Positions 8,622 through 18,684 of a DNA stretch of 58,820 nucleotides are shown here, piece by piece (position 1 is the first letter of the stretch; every line of letters begins with the position of its first letter). The notes beneath the pieces were generated by a model. That model made no database searches. It saw only the letters and a program-made list of their open reading frames with translations, and was not told where the DNA came from. Position numbers and translations under genes: made by a program. Where the stretch lies: NCBI GenBank assembly GCA_020850535.1, contig JADZEM010000081.1, positions 1 through 58,820 of the forward strand. Direction: 5' to 3'. The stretch is from Chloroflexota bacterium. GTDB taxonomy: Bacteria > Chloroflexota > UBA6077 > JACCZL01.

Positions 8622-9500
8622 ATGCCACGGGTCAACCGGGCGATCGAGCTGCTCGCGCAAGACCAGCCGATTTACTACCACACCACGCAAGATCTGACGT
8701 ACGAAGGCGGCAAGGCGGCCGCCGCGACCTGGGCCGACTTTATCAACGTCGATATGGAGCATCATCCGTACGACATCGCCGGCCTGAGCAAGTTCATGCA
8801 GGGCCTCGCCGACGCCGGCCCGACGCGCAGCGGCCATCGGATGCCCGCCGTCATCGCCGTGGTGCCCGTCACGGCGAAGGAGGAGTACATCATCCGCGCC
8901 AACGCCTGGATGTTCACCCAGGTGCTGTGCGCGGGCGTCCACGGCATCCTGATGACGCACTGCAACAGCCCCGCGGCGGTGCGGGCGTTCGTCGAGAGCT
9001 GCCGCTACCCCTTCAACCTCGAAGGCGTCGGCAAGGGCCTGGGCGAGGGCCAGCGCGGCAGCGCCGGGCAGGCGCACGCGGCCTCGATCTGGGGCCTCGA
9101 GGTGCCGGAGTACCTGGCGAAGGCCGATCCGTGGCCGCTCAACCCGAACGGCGAGCTGCTGCTGGGCCTCAAGATCGAGAACCGCCACGCGCTCCAGTAC
9201 GCCGAGATCCTGACCCAGATCCCGGGCATCGGCTTCGTCGAGTGGGGCCCTGGCGACATGGGCATGTCGATGGGCCACCCGGACGCGCACGATCCGCCGT
9301 ACCCGGCCGAGATGTGGGCCGCTCGCAATCGCGTCTTCGCCGCGGCGAAGGCGGCCGGCATCGCGTTCCTCGAAGGGATGACCAGGGAGAACGTGGCCGA
9401 GCGGATTGACGAGGGCGTCCGGATCAGCTCGGCTGGCCGGGGTGGCGAGGAGATCGCCGAGATCGGCCGCAAGCACTCCAAGCGGACGATGCCCTGGTAA
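8622..9500 (+). CDS. HpcH/HpaI aldolase/citrate lyase family protein
   Basis: The 292-residue protein starts at an ATG preceded by GGGAGG with five bases between. It shows the pyruvate-aldolase barrel features: WADFINVDMEHHPYD, GVHGILMTHCNSP, a metal-site segment LLLGLKIENRHAL, and VEWGPGDMGMSMG. Such class II aldolases cleave or form 2-keto-3-deoxy or related acids with a divalent metal. The 86-base gap from the MFS gene and the following PhyH gene on the same strand suggest a catabolic set. The frame stays open far upstream inside the MFS gene, but only this start has a ribosome site. Confidence 0.85.
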   Translation: MPRVNRAIELLAQDQPIYYHTTQDLTYEGGKAAAATWADFINVDMEHHPYDIAGLSKFMQGLADAGPTRSGHRMPAVIAVVPVTAKEEYIIRANAWMFTQVLCAGVHGILMTHCNSPAAVRAFVESCRYPFNLEGVGKGLGEGQRGSAGQAHAASIWGLEVPEYLAKADPWPLNPNGELLLGLKIENRHALQYAEILTQIPGIGFVEWGPGDMGMSMGHPDAHDPPYPAEMWAARNRVFAAAKAAGIAFLEGMTRENVAERIDEGVRISSAGRGGEEIAEIGRKHSKRTMPW

Positions 9501-9592
9501 GCTCCAGGTGACAGGTCCTGGATCGTGGGTCGTGGGGACACGTGCCCCTTGACCTGCGATCCACGACCCTCGACCCACACGCACAGGAGGCA

Positions 9593-10564
9593 ATGATGCC
9601 CGGCCTGACCGCCGCGCAGTTGGAGCAGTTCAACCGTGAAGGCTACCTCGTCGTCGAGAACGTGCTCGACCCGGTGGCCGATATCCAACCCCTCTTCGCC
9701 GAGTATTCGGCAGTCCTCGACGGCATCGTGGATCGGCTGGTGGCCGAGGGGACGCTGCGCGAGCGCTACGAGAACCTGAGCTTCGCCGACCGCCTCACCC
9801 AGGTCTGCATGGACGCCCGGCGAGTGTTCTCGAGCAACTTCGACATCAGCCTGCCCCAGAAGGGCATCAAGTACGACACCCCGATGCATGTCGGGCCGGC
9901 CGTCTTCCGGCTGCTGACCTCGCCGCGCCTGCTCGACGTGGTGGAGAGCATCATCGGGCCGGAGGTCTACTCGAACCCGGTCCAGCACATCCGCACCAAG
10001 CTGCCGCCGAAGGTCTTCAAGAACGGGGCGCAGGGGAACGGCCTCGTCAGCAAGATCGAGTGGCACCAGGACAACGGCGTCGTGCTGCCGGAGGCCGACG
10101 AGGCGACCATCCTGACGGTCTGGCTGCCCCTGACCGACGCGACCGAGGCGAACGGCTGCATGCAGGTGATCCCGCGCAGCCACGTCGAGGGTCTCAAGGA
10201 CCACTGCCCGCTCGACCAGCTCCGCATCCCCGAGATGCTGTTCGACACCAACCTGGCGAAGCCGCTGCCGATGAAGGCCGGCGGCGCCCTGCTGATGAAC
10301 CAGCAGACGATCCACTCCTCGCTGGACAACGTGACCGAGGATCAGGTCCGGATCAGCTTCGACCTGCGCTACCAGCCCATCGGCCAGCCGACCGGCCGGC
10401 CGAGCTTCCCGGGCTTCGTGGCGCGGAGCCGGGTCCACCCGGAGCAGGTGCTCGACGACCCGGCCGCCTGGGCGAAGCTGTGGCTCGACACCCGCGAGCA
10501 CCTCGCCCGGCTGGAAGACCCATCGTACAACCGCTGGAGCGCCGACGCGCCGGTCTGCGCGTAG
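9593..10564 (+). CDS. Phytanoyl-CoA dioxygenase (PhyH) family protein
   Basis: This 323-residue Fe(II)/2-oxoglutarate oxygenase has the facial triad in WHQD (H158, D160) and IHSS (H241), and a 2-oxoglutarate-binding arginine in RISFDLRY (R253). AGGAGG stands two bases before the first ATG and five before a second ATG at 9596, so the true start may be 9596. PhyH enzymes hydroxylate varied small molecules, not only phytanoyl-CoA. The upstream HpcH aldolase suggests joint breakdown of a hydroxy- or keto-acid, which is an inference. The gene ends at a strong bidirectional terminator. Confidence 0.85.
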   Translation: MMPGLTAAQLEQFNREGYLVVENVLDPVADIQPLFAEYSAVLDGIVDRLVAEGTLRERYENLSFADRLTQVCMDARRVFSSNFDISLPQKGIKYDTPMHVGPAVFRLLTSPRLLDVVESIIGPEVYSNPVQHIRTKLPPKVFKNGAQGNGLVSKIEWHQDNGVVLPEADEATILTVWLPLTDATEANGCMQVIPRSHVEGLKDHCPLDQLRIPEMLFDTNLAKPLPMKAGGALLMNQQTIHSSLDNVTEDQVRISFDLRYQPIGQPTGRPSFPGFVARSRVHPEQVLDDPAAWAKLWLDTREHLARLEDPSYNRWSADAPVCA

Positions 10565-10574
10565 GGGCCGAGCG

Positions 10575-10613
10575 AAAAGCCCGCACCACCGACAACCGGG
10601 GGTGCGGGCCTTT
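10575..10613. terminator. Bidirectional intrinsic terminator
   Basis: A perfect 9-bp stem (GCCCGCACC at 10579-10587 and GGTGCGGGC at 10601-10609) is flanked by AAAA on the left and CTTT on the right. It lies between the stop of the PhyH gene at 10564 and the stop of the convergent luciferase-like gene at 10621, so it can end both transcripts. Confidence 0.85.
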
Positions 10614-10620
10614 CCCCGTC

Positions 10621-11799
10621 TTACCCTGCCGCCACCGGCTGCCGCGTGAACTTCGGCATGACCTCCTGGGCGAACCGCTCAAGCTGCTCCAGCACAATGG
10701 CCTTCGGCATGCCGACCGGGTGCCCGATATTGACCTCCTGCAGGCCCGGCCAGCGGTCCTGAATGTCGGCGATCTGCTCGGCGATCTGCTCCGGTGAGCC
10801 GACCAGCCACGCGCCCGACGCGATCTGATCCTGCATCGTCGGGAGGTTGCCGGTCCGCGCCGTGGCCGGCGAGGCCGCCGCCGCGACCTGGGCCTCGTTC
10901 AAGCCGCGCACGAAGCCGAGCGGCGCGAACATCTTGACCCACTCCTCGTAGTACGGGGTGGCCTCGCGGATGCCGGCCTCCTGGCTGTCGGCGATGTGGA
11001 CCGTCAGCCCGACGATCAGGTCGCCGCCAAGCTCCGTCTCCCGACCGTTCCGGGCCAGGGCGTCTCGCCACGCGACCGCCGTCCGCTCGCTGCCGCCGCC
11101 GATGGCCGCGCCGCCGCCCATGATGCCCTTCATGCCGTTGCGGGCCATGAAGTCCAGCCCGCGCGGACTGGCGCTGACGATAGGCTGGTAGCAGTCGACC
11201 GGGCGGGTGATCGGGCGGGGGACCAGGGTGATTTCCTGCACGTTGTAGCCACGGTAGGGGACGGGCGGCGGCACCGTGTAGTGCTTCCCCTGGTGGGAGA
11301 ACGCCCGCTGGTTGAACGCTTTCAGGATCAGCTCAACCTGCTCCTCGAACAACTCGCGGTTGGCGTCCTGGTCGAGCATCGGGGCGCCGAACACCTCGAC
11401 CTCACGGGTGTGGTAGCCGCGCCCCACGCCGAACACGACCCGGCCCTTCGTCAGGATGTCGGCCATCGCGTAATCTTCGGCCAGGCGGACCGGGTGCCAC
11501 ATCGGCGCGATGTTGAAGCCGCACCCGATCTTGAGCCGCGTCGTCAGGTGGGTGAGGTGGACGGCCATCATCAGGACGTTCGGGATGCACTCGTACCCCT
11601 CGCGCTGGAAATGGTGCTCGGCCATCCAGAACGTCGAGTAGCCGCTGCGGTCCATCAGCTTCGCGATGGCTTCGGCCTTCTCGTAGACGGTGTTCAGACG
11701 CTCGTCCGAGAGCCAGCGGTCGTTGACCGGCGTCGCTTCGTAGCCGTAGTCGTCAAGATCCACGGCCCCAGCGTACAGACTGCCGAACCGGGTGATCAT
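10621..11799 (-). CDS. LLM class flavin-dependent oxidoreductase
   Basis: A 392-residue luciferase-like monooxygenase or reductase of normal length. Diagnostic blocks are YSTFWMAEHHFQREG (residues about 54-68), LKIGCGFNIAPMWHPVRLAEDYAM, and GRVVFGVGRGYHTREVEVFG, which carry the flavin phosphate loop. A glycine run (MGGGAAIGGG) lies in the variable insert. The ATG at 11799 is preceded by AAGGGGG. It is a different subfamily from the enzyme at 5110-6144. Substrate unknown. Convergent with the PhyH gene and divergent from the tag gene. Confidence 0.85.
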   Translation of the reverse strand: MITRFGSLYAGAVDLDDYGYEATPVNDRWLSDERLNTVYEKAEAIAKLMDRSGYSTFWMAEHHFQREGYECIPNVLMMAVHLTHLTTRLKIGCGFNIAPMWHPVRLAEDYAMADILTKGRVVFGVGRGYHTREVEVFGAPMLDQDANRELFEEQVELILKAFNQRAFSHQGKHYTVPPPVPYRGYNVQEITLVPRPITRPVDCYQPIVSASPRGLDFMARNGMKGIMGGGAAIGGGSERTAVAWRDALARNGRETELGGDLIVGLTVHIADSQEAGIREATPYYEEWVKMFAPLGFVRGLNEAQVAAAASPATARTGNLPTMQDQIASGAWLVGSPEQIAEQIADIQDRWPGLQEVNIGHPVGMPKAIVLEQLERFAQEVMPKFTRQPVAAG

Positions 11800-12058
11800 G
11801 GTGCGCCCCCTTGCGCCAGCGTGAACGGGCCGAAGCGCCGTCTGAGCGCCTCGCCCAGGGATGGCCGGCCGCCAACAGGAGCCGGCACGGATACTGGCCT
11901 CACGGTACCACGGGAAGCCAGGACGCTGCCGCGCCCCGGAGCCACGGCCGGCCTTCCGGGAGGTCGCCGTCCAGCGCCATCACAGACGCGAATCAGCCGG
12001 CTCCCAGCGTAGACACCGAACACCTGTTCGGGTACGATGGTGTGGTTGGAGGGCTGGG

Positions 12059-12661
12059 ATGAGTGCAGAGGTGGCGGAGTCGGCGGCTGGTCTGGACGTA
12101 CAGGTCGGGCGGTGCGCCTGGGCGGGCACCGACCCGCTCTATGTGTCGTACCACGACGACGAGTGGGGCGTCCCCGTCCACGACGACGCGAAGCTGTTCG
12201 AGATGCTGACGCTCGAAGGCGCACAGGCCGGCCTGAGCTGGATCACCATTCTCCGCAAGCGCGAGAACTACCGCGCCGCGTTCGACCGCTTCGACCCGGT
12301 CCGCATCGCCGAGTACGGCGAGGAGAAGATCGCCGAGCTGCTGGAGAATCCGGGCATCGTGCGGAACAAGCTCAAGATTCGGGGCACGGTTCAGAACGCC
12401 CGCGCCTTCCTGGCCGTGCAGCGCGAGTTCGGCAGCTTCGACCGGTACATCTGGGGCTTTGTGGACGGCCAGCCCATCGTCAACCGTCCCCACGGCATGG
12501 GCGACATCCCGGCGAAGACGGCGGTGTCGGACGCCATCAGCAAGGACTTGAAGAAGCGCGGCTTCACGTTTGTCGGCTCGACCATCGTCTACGCACACAT
12601 GCAGGCGACCGGCATGGTCAACGACCACGTCACGTCGTGCTTCCGGTACGGGCAGGTATGA
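12059..12661 (+). CDS. tag: DNA-3-methyladenine glycosylase I
   Basis: The 200-residue protein is a full-length Tag base-excision enzyme that removes 3-methyladenine from alkylated DNA. Family residues are clear: zinc ligands C19 and H32 (RCAWAGTDPLYVSYHDDEWG) and H190 and C194 (NDHVTSC), the catalytic-region glutamate E53 in LEGAQAGLSW, and LRKRENYR. The ATG at 12059 follows GGAGGG by five bases, whereas the longer frame to 11861 has none. It stands alone and divergent from the luciferase-like gene. A damage-response promoter was not identified. Confidence 0.95.
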   Translation: MSAEVAESAAGLDVQVGRCAWAGTDPLYVSYHDDEWGVPVHDDAKLFEMLTLEGAQAGLSWITILRKRENYRAAFDRFDPVRIAEYGEEKIAELLENPGIVRNKLKIRGTVQNARAFLAVQREFGSFDRYIWGFVDGQPIVNRPHGMGDIPAKTAVSDAISKDLKKRGFTFVGSTIVYAHMQATGMVNDHVTSCFRYGQV

Positions 12662-12748
12662 GCGAGTGGTCAGTTTCGGCCTTCAGTTGCCAGAGGCTGG
12701 CCAGCAGACCGGCCGATTCACCGCGAACTGAGGACTGAAGACTGACTG

Positions 12749-13252
12749 CTATGCGAGCGTCTTGTAGTAGAAGACCGTCGCGTGCAGACTGCCGCCCGCC
12801 GAGCGTGCGTAGCCCGGGATCTTGCCCACGTCCAGGTAACCCATCGAGCGGTACAGGTCGTTCGACGGGTCGCCGTCGCGCGTGTCGAGCACCAGCAGCG
12901 AGCGCCCGTCGCGCCGCGCGACGTCCTCCAGCCGCACCATCAGCGCCCGTCCCAGTCCACGGCGGCGGGCCTTCGGAGACACCATCACTTTGGCGACCTC
13001 CGCGCGGTGGTTGCCGTTGGCGCGCGGCTCCAGGTGCAACTGGGCCGACCCGATGATCGCTCCATCCTCCTCGGCCAGCAGGAGCACGGTGTTCGGCCCG
13101 AGCACGCCGCGCCAGTACGCATCAGCCTCGGCGGGGGCGAGCGGCGGCAGAAAGCCGATCGAAGCACCGTCGTCCACCACGGCCACCAGCAGCTCGGCGA
13201 GTTGGTCGTACTCGGCCTGGGACAGCGTGTTGGCCTCGCGAATCTCGATCAT
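12749..13252 (-). CDS. GNAT family N-acetyltransferase
   Basis: The 167-residue protein has the Gcn5-related acetyltransferase fold. VAKVMVSPKARRRGLGRALM contains the acetyl-CoA pyrophosphate loop (R-R-x-G-L-G-R-A), LLVLDTRDGDPSNDLYRSMGY is the motif B region, and FYYKTL is the terminal strand. The ATG at 13252 follows GGGGGAG by about five bases; a much longer frame upstream is antisense to the haloacid dehalogenase gene and is rejected. Likely substrates are amines, amino acids or antibiotics, but none is indicated. It is divergent from the dehalogenase gene. Confidence 0.85.
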   Translation of the reverse strand: MIEIREANTLSQAEYDQLAELLVAVVDDGASIGFLPPLAPAEADAYWRGVLGPNTVLLLAEEDGAIIGSAQLHLEPRANGNHRAEVAKVMVSPKARRRGLGRALMVRLEDVARRDGRSLLVLDTRDGDPSNDLYRSMGYLDVGKIPGYARSAGGSLHATVFYYKTLA

Positions 13253-13462
13253 CGCCGCTCCCCCAGCGTGCCTGACGGCTCTCCCGTTCTGCCCATAGCT
13301 GCCAACGCTTGCTCGTTTCGTCGTTCGGATGTGCGCGGAGGGTACCATTCCACGCGACAGGCCCACACGGCGATGGCGTCTCCGGGCCGGTCGGTCAGTG
13401 GCGCACCCGACGATGCGACAGTCTGCCCGATGGCGGGCAGCCCGGTGAGGGGAGCAGCAGCG

Positions 13463-14194
13463 ATGAGCTCGGCAGGCATCGGCAGTGAGGTCAAGGCACT
13501 CGTCTTCGACGTGTTCGGGACGGTGGTGAACTGGCGTGGGTCGGTCATCAAAGCCGGAGAGCAGATCACCCGCGAAACCGGCCTGACGACGGACTGGCCG
13601 AGGTTTGCCGAGGAGTGGCGGCGGGTCGGCTACCACGAGCAGATCGCGAAGATCCGCGCGGGCACCGCGCCCTACCAGACCACCGATGAGTTCATGATGG
13701 ACAAGCTTCAGGAGATGCTGCCGAAGTACGGCCTGAACGGTCTGTCCGAGGCGCAGGTGGCCTGGCTGCACAAGGTCTGGCATCGGCTGGACCCGTGGGC
13801 GGACTCCGTCGAGGGGCTGACGCGCCTCAAGAAGAAGTTCGTGATCGCTACGCTGTCGAACGGAAACGTCGCGCTGCTGACCGACATGGCGAAGCACGGC
13901 GGCCTGCCCTGGGACGCGATCCTCTCGGCTGAGCTGGTGCAGAAGTTCAAGCCCGAGCCGGAGATGTACCTCTCCTCTGGGCGGTTCCTGGGCCTGCCGA
14001 TGCACCAGGTGATGATGACGGCCGCCCACCTTCGCGACCTCTACGCCTCGCGAGAGCACGGCATGCGAACCGGGTTCGTGCGCCGCGACGCCGAGTGGGG
14101 CGAGAACGGCCAGCGCGAAGGCGAGCCGGACCGCGAGAAGATCGACGTGGTGGCGACCAGCTTCGTGGACCTTGCGGAGCAGCTGGGCGCGTAG
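13463..14194 (+). CDS. Haloacid dehalogenase type II-like HAD hydrolase
   Basis: A 243-residue HAD-superfamily protein. Motif I is DVFGTVVNW with the nucleophile aspartate at residue 16, motif II is TLSNGN, and the lysine motif is KFKPEPEMY, all as in L-2-haloacid dehalogenases. The motif III area reads VMMTAAHLRDLYASREHGM, resembling the AAH..DL pattern of that group. ATG at 13463 lies eight bases after GGGGAG. It may dehalogenate 2-haloacids or hydrolyse a phosphate ester. It stands alone, followed by the heptamer array at 14198. Confidence 0.85.
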   Translation: MSSAGIGSEVKALVFDVFGTVVNWRGSVIKAGEQITRETGLTTDWPRFAEEWRRVGYHEQIAKIRAGTAPYQTTDEFMMDKLQEMLPKYGLNGLSEAQVAWLHKVWHRLDPWADSVEGLTRLKKKFVIATLSNGNVALLTDMAKHGGLPWDAILSAELVQKFKPEPEMYLSSGRFLGLPMHQVMMTAAHLRDLYASREHGMRTGFVRRDAEWGENGQREGEPDREKIDVVATSFVDLAEQLGA

Positions 14195-14197
14195 GCT

Positions 14198-14227
14198 GGG
14201 TCGTGGGTCGTGGGTCGTGGGTCGTGG
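14198..14227. repeat. Heptamer array GGGTCGT x4
   Basis: Four perfect copies of GGGTCGT followed by GG begin four bases after the stop codon of the haloacid dehalogenase gene. A shorter run of the same motif is at about 9520-9537, and a related CGTAGGT array is at 20274-20357. Confidence 0.85.
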
Positions 14228-14281
14228 AAGCATGCTTGCTGACGCGCGCCGCTGCGATGTAGTAAAGACGCAACTCTCCAT

Positions 14282-14576
14282 GTCGTCCTGAGCGCAGCGA
14301 AGGACCTCACCCACTGACCGTCAACCTGCGCAGCACCCACTGACCGTCAACCTGCGCAGCACCCACTGACCGTCAACCTGCGCAGCACCCGCTGACCGTC
14401 AACCTGCGCAGCACCCGCTGACCGTCAACCTGCGCAGCACCCACTGACCGTCAACCTGCGCATCACCCGCTGACCGTCAACCTGCGCAGCACCCGCTGAC
14501 CGTCAACCTGCGCAGCACCCGCTGACCGTCAACGACCGCGTCAGCGGGTGAGGTCCTTCGCTGCGCTCAGGATGAC
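14282..14576. repeat. Family B hairpin with expanded loop
   Basis: The left arm reads GTCGTCCTGAGCGCAGCG then AAGGACCTCACCC; the right arm is its reverse complement, ending CGCTCAGGATGAC. The loop, normally 20-40 bases in other copies, holds a nine-copy 26-bp tandem array. The element fills the gap between the dehalogenase gene and the 3' end of sucB. Confidence 0.9.
14313..14533. repeat. 26-bp minisatellite, nine copies
   Basis: The unit begins ACTGACCGTCAACCTGCGCA and ends GCACCC; GACCG starts at 14316, 14342, 14368 and then every 26 bases to 14524. Copies differ mainly at an A/G position before CTGACC (cActg or cGctg) and one GCAT for GCAG. The last copy is cut short by the right arm of the hairpin. 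There are no unique spacers, so this is not a CRISPR array. Confidence 0.95.
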
Positions 14577-14624
14577 AGTTGGAGTTCGCGTCCTTACGCC
14601 TGTGTCGAACGACAGGCCAGCTCG

Positions 14625-15875
14625 TCACGAGTCCAGCAGCAGCGCCGTCGGGTCTTCGATCAGCTCCTTGATTCGCACCAGGAACTGGACCGCCTCCTGG
14701 CCATCCACGATGCGGTGATCGTAGGAGAGCGCCAGGTACATCATCGGGCGGATCACGACCTCGTTGTTGACGGCGATGGGCCGCTGCTGGATCTTGTGCA
14801 TCCCCAGAATGCCGACCTGCGGCGGGCTGAGGATCGGGGTGGAGAGCAGCGAGCCGAAGACGCCGCCGTTCGTGATCGTGAAGGTGCCGCCGCGCAGATC
14901 GTCCAACGTCAGCGTGTTGTTACGGGCCTTCTCGGCCAGTTGCACGATGGTGCGCTCGATCTCCGCGAAGCCCTTGCGGTCGGCGTCACGCACGATCGGC
15001 ACGACCAGCCCTTCACTCGCCGCCACGGCGATGCCGATGTCGTAGTACTTCTTCCGAACGATCTCGTCGCCCTGGATCTCGGCGTTGATGTTCGGGAACG
15101 CCCTGAGCGCCGCGACGGCCGCCTTGGTGAAGAAGGACATGAAGCCCAGCCCGATGCCGTGCCGTTTCTGGAACTCCTCGCGGCGGGCCGAGCGCAGGGA
15201 CATGACGCCGCTCATATCCACCTCGTTGAAGGTGGTGAGCATGGCCGCCGTACGCTGGGCCTCCAGCAGCCGCATCGCGATGGTCTGGCGGCGACGGGAC
15301 ATCCGCGTCCGCTCCTCGCCGCGCGGGTCGGCCGGGCGGGCGCCGGCGGTGGGCGTCGGGGCAGCCGCCGCCGCAGCGGACGGAACAGGCGCAGCCGGGC
15401 GCTGCTGCGCGAGGTACTGCTCCACGTCCTCGCGCGTGACCCGGCCGCCGGTTCCACTGCCGGTGATCTGCCCGAGATCGACCTGATGCTCGTCTGCCAT
15501 CCGCCGCGCCACGGGTGAGGCGTGCGGCCGGTCGGCAGCGCTGGCGGTCGCCGCGGCCGGCTCAGATGGCGCGGGAGCGGAGGCTTCGGCGTCGGCCAGG
15601 GCGGGGGCCGCGGCTGGCGCGCTCGCGGACGCTGCGCCAGGATCGGCCACCTCCGCCAGCACGTCGCCCGGCTGGACCGTCTCGCCGGCCGCGCGGATGA
15701 TCCTGGTCAGCACCCCGGAGCGCTCGGCAGCCACGTCGACGTTTACCTTGTCGGTCTCCAGCTCGACGAGCGGCTCGCCGGCTTCGACGATGTCGCCCTC
15801 GTGCTTGAGCCAGGAGGCGACAGTAGCCTCGTTCACCGACTCGCCAAGCGTCGGGACGCGAACCTCAACCGGCAT
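14625..15875 (-). CDS. sucB: Dihydrolipoyllysine-residue succinyltransferase, E2 of 2-oxoglutarate dehydrogenase
   Basis: The 416-residue E2 core subunit transfers succinyl groups to CoA in the TCA cycle. It has one N-terminal lipoyl domain with the lipoylated lysine in [10 protein letters not shown] (residue about 42), an Ala/Pro-rich linker, a peripheral-subunit-binding domain ([20 protein letters not shown]), a second linker, and the catalytic domain with SYDHRIVDG near the end. ATG at 15875 follows AGAGAGG by eight bases and lies inside the last codons of sucA, so translation is probably coupled. The E3 gene is not in this window. Confidence 0.95.
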   Translation of the reverse strand: MPVEVRVPTLGESVNEATVASWLKHEGDIVEAGEPLVELETDKVNVDVAAERSGVLTRIIRAAGETVQPGDVLAEVADPGAASASAPAAAPALADAEASAPAPSEPAAATASAADRPHASPVARRMADEHQVDLGQITGSGTGGRVTREDVEQYLAQQRPAAPVPSAAAAAAPTPTAGARPADPRGEERTRMSRRRQTIAMRLLEAQRTAAMLTTFNEVDMSGVMSLRSARREEFQKRHGIGLGFMSFFTKAAVAALRAFPNINAEIQGDEIVRKKYYDIGIAVAASEGLVVPIVRDADRKGFAEIERTIVQLAEKARNNTLTLDDLRGGTFTITNGGVFGSLLSTPILSPPQVGILGMHKIQQRPIAVNNEVVIRPMMYLALSYDHRIVDGQEAVQFLVRIKELIEDPTALLLDS

Positions 15876-18684
15876 GGCTGACACCTCTCTCACGGATAGC
15901 GTCTAGGACGGACTCGATGATACGGCGCTGCTCCGCCGCGTGCGCGTCAGACCAGCCCTCAGAAGGACTGGCCATCGGCGGCCGGCCGGCATACTCCAGG
16001 GCGATGCCTGCAGGCAGGATCGTCCGCAGCCGCCCCTGCACGAACGTCCACGCCCCCAGATTCTGGGGCTCCTCCTGAAGCCACGTCACCGACTCCAGGT
16101 GCGGGTACGCACGGACGATGGCGGCAAGCTCGTCGGCGGGGAACGGGTAGAACTGCTCCAGCCGCACCACCGCCAACGACTCGGCAGCGGCCCGCTGCTT
16201 GTGCCCTTCAAGGTCCGTCCAGACCTTGCCCGAGCAGAGCACCAGCCGACGGATGTCGGCGCGACGGGCGGCGGCGTGAGCGTCGTCCAGGACGGGGTGA
16301 AAAGCCCCACCAGCGAGGTCAGCCGCGCGGGCGGCGGCCATCGGATGCCGTAGCAGGCTCTTCGGGCTCATGACGACCAGCGGACGCGGGCGCTCGCCCA
16401 GCGAGGCCGCCTGTCGCCGCAGCAGGTGGAAATACTGCGCGGCGGTGGAGCAGTTGACAACCTGCATGTTGTCCTCGGCGCACAGCTCGAGGAACCGTTC
16501 GAGGCGGCCGCTCGAATGGTCCGGCCCCTGGCCTTCCCAGGCGTGGGGCAGCAGCAGCACCATCCCCGAGAGCATGCCCCACTTGGCCTGCCCCGAGCAG
16601 ATGAACTCGTCGATGATGGCCTGGGCGCCGTTGATGAAGTCGCCGTACTGGCCCTCCCAGAGCACCAGCGTGTCGGCTGCCTGGACGCTGTAGCCGTACT
16701 CGAAGCCGAGGGCCGCGTTCTCGGAGAGCGGGCTGTTCCGCACGTCAAACGAGGCCCGCGCCGACGGCAACGCCTCCAGCGGCGTGAACGGCGCACCGGT
16801 CTTCGCGTCGTAGAAGGTCAGGTGGCGCTGGCTGAACGTGCCACGCACGGCGTCCTGGCCGGTCAGGCGGATCGGCACGCCTTCGCGGAGCAGCGTGGCG
16901 AACGCCAGCGTCTCGGCGTGGCCCCAGTCAATCGGCGCGTCCGGCGACTCGAAGCCGGCCCGCCGCCGCTGGATGGCGCGGTCGAGCTTCGGATTCAGCG
17001 TGAAGCCGTCTGGGAAGCGCAAGAGCGCGGCGTTGAGGTCGCGCAGGGTGTCGAGCGTCGGGCCGCCACCCAGCAGCGAGGCGGCCGGCCGGTCATGGCC
17101 GTTCCTCGCCACCTGGAGGTCCGGCACCGGGGCAGCGTCGACGCCGCGCGCCAGCACCGCCTCGCGGATACGCTGCAACTCGTCCAGGCCGGCCTTGAGC
17201 AGCGCGGCCGGCTCGTCCGGACGCACGACGCCCCGCGCGATCAAGTCCTCGACGAACATCTCGCGGACCGTCGGCAGCTTCGAGATCGTCTCGTACATGG
17301 CCGGCTGCGTGAACGACGGCTCGTCGCCCTCGTTGTGGCCCCAGCGGCGGTAGCCGATCAGGTCGATCAGGAAGTCTTTGCCGAAGCGCGCGCGGTAGGC
17401 CACCGCCAGCCGGACTGCCGCCAGGCAGGCCAGCGGATCCTGGGCGTTGACGTGGACCACGGGGATCTCGAAGCCCTTGGCGAGGTCGCTGGCGTAGAGG
17501 GTCGAGCGGTCCTCGGAGGGGCCAGTCGTGAAGCCGAGCTGATTGTTGGCGATCAGGTGGAGCGTCCCACCCGTCCGGTAGCCCGGCAGGCCGGAGAGGT
17601 TGAGCGTCTCCGCGACGATCCCCTGGCCCATGAAGGAGGCGTCGCCGTGGATCAGGACGGCGACGGCGGCATCAGGATCCTGGGTGGGACGACCGGCACT
17701 GTGGCGATCCTCGTCGGCGGCGCGGGCCATCCCCTGCACGACGGGATCGACCAGCTCCAGGTGAGAGGGGTTCGGCACCATCACCACGGCGATGGTGGCC
17801 TTGCCCTCGGTGTACTCTTGCCGGCCGCCGGCGTGGTACTTCACGTCGCCGGCCCAGCCCCCCTCCACCGTGTCGTTCGGGCTGCTCCTGAGCGCCCGGC
17901 CGCGGCCCTCGAACTCGCCAAGCACCTGATCGTACGGCTTGCCGAGGACGTGGGTCAGCACGTTGAGCCGGCCCCGATGCGCCATGCCGAGCAGGATCGA
18001 GCGGGTGCCGCCCTGGGCCGCCCGCGCGATCAGCTCGTCCAGCATCGGGATCATCATGCCGACGCCCTCGACGGAGAAGCGCGTCTGCCCGGGGTAGGCA
18101 CGGTGCAGGAACCGCTCGAAGGCCGAGACCTCGGTCAGACGGTCGAGCAGCTCGCGCTCGTCCACGGGGTCGGACGGCGGAGCGTAGCGGCCCTCTTCGA
18201 TGGCCTCGATCAGCCAGGCGCGCTCGGCCGGCGACTGGACGTGCGCCAGTTCGTAGCCGGTCGAGTGGGAGTAGAGGGCGCGCAGCCGCCTGATGGCGAT
18301 GGCGGCGTTGGCGGAGGTCCGCCCGACCGGCCCGCCGACGGCGCTGCCGGGCAGGCGCGCCAGCAGGTTCTCGTCGATGCCGTGAGAGGACGCGTCGAGC
18401 TGCGGATCGCCCGGCGGCGCGGTTCCCAGCGGATCGAGGCTCGCGCCGAGGTGGCCGTACAGCCGGATCGCCTGGGCGAGCGCCGCCGCGCCGGCAGCCG
18501 CCGACACGTCGAGCGCGTCGGCGGCAGGCGTCGGGACGACCGTGGACGGGGCGGGGGCCGATTTCCAGGCGTCGAAGATCGCGCGGGTCTCGGCATCCAC
18601 CGAGGCCGGGTTCTCCAGATACTGGTCGAACAGATCGGCGACGTAGCCGGCGTTCGGCCCGAAATACTCTTCGAGACTCGTCAT
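15865..18684 (-). CDS. sucA: 2-oxoglutarate dehydrogenase E1 component
   Basis: The 939-residue thiamine-diphosphate enzyme decarboxylates 2-oxoglutarate and passes succinyl to the E2 lipoyl group. The N-terminal E2-binding segment ([25 protein letters not shown]) is present, followed by the linker, the ThDP domain ([11 protein letters not shown], and [18 protein letters not shown]), and the transketolase-like and C-terminal domains ([20 protein letters not shown]). Length matches E. coli SucA. It overlaps sucB by 11 bases. No promoter could be fixed in the 318-base upstream gap. Confidence 0.96.
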   Translation of the reverse strand: MTSLEEYFGPNAGYVADLFDQYLENPASVDAETRAIFDAWKSAPAPSTVVPTPAADALDVSAAAGAAALAQAIRLYGHLGASLDPLGTAPPGDPQLDASSHGIDENLLARLPGSAVGGPVGRTSANAAIAIRRLRALYSHSTGYELAHVQSPAERAWLIEAIEEGRYAPPSDPVDERELLDRLTEVSAFERFLHRAYPGQTRFSVEGVGMMIPMLDELIARAAQGGTRSILLGMAHRGRLNVLTHVLGKPYDQVLGEFEGRGRALRSSPNDTVEGGWAGDVKYHAGGRQEYTEGKATIAVVMVPNPSHLELVDPVVQGMARAADEDRHSAGRPTQDPDAAVAVLIHGDASFMGQGIVAETLNLSGLPGYRTGGTLHLIANNQLGFTTGPSEDRSTLYASDLAKGFEIPVVHVNAQDPLACLAAVRLAVAYRARFGKDFLIDLIGYRRWGHNEGDEPSFTQPAMYETISKLPTVREMFVEDLIARGVVRPDEPAALLKAGLDELQRIREAVLARGVDAAPVPDLQVARNGHDRPAASLLGGGPTLDTLRDLNAALLRFPDGFTLNPKLDRAIQRRRAGFESPDAPIDWGHAETLAFATLLREGVPIRLTGQDAVRGTFSQRHLTFYDAKTGAPFTPLEALPSARASFDVRNSPLSENAALGFEYGYSVQAADTLVLWEGQYGDFINGAQAIIDEFICSGQAKWGMLSGMVLLLPHAWEGQGPDHSSGRLERFLELCAEDNMQVVNCSTAAQYFHLLRRQAASLGERPRPLVVMSPKSLLRHPMAAARAADLAGGAFHPVLDDAHAAARRADIRRLVLCSGKVWTDLEGHKQRAAAESLAVVRLEQFYPFPADELAAIVRAYPHLESVTWLQEEPQNLGAWTFVQGRLRTILPAGIALEYAGRPPMASPSEGWSDAHAAEQRRIIESVLDAIRERGVSHAG

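Noticed and set aside
14313-14533. CRISPR array
   Set aside because: The 26-bp units are directly adjacent with no unique spacers, and no cas gene is present.
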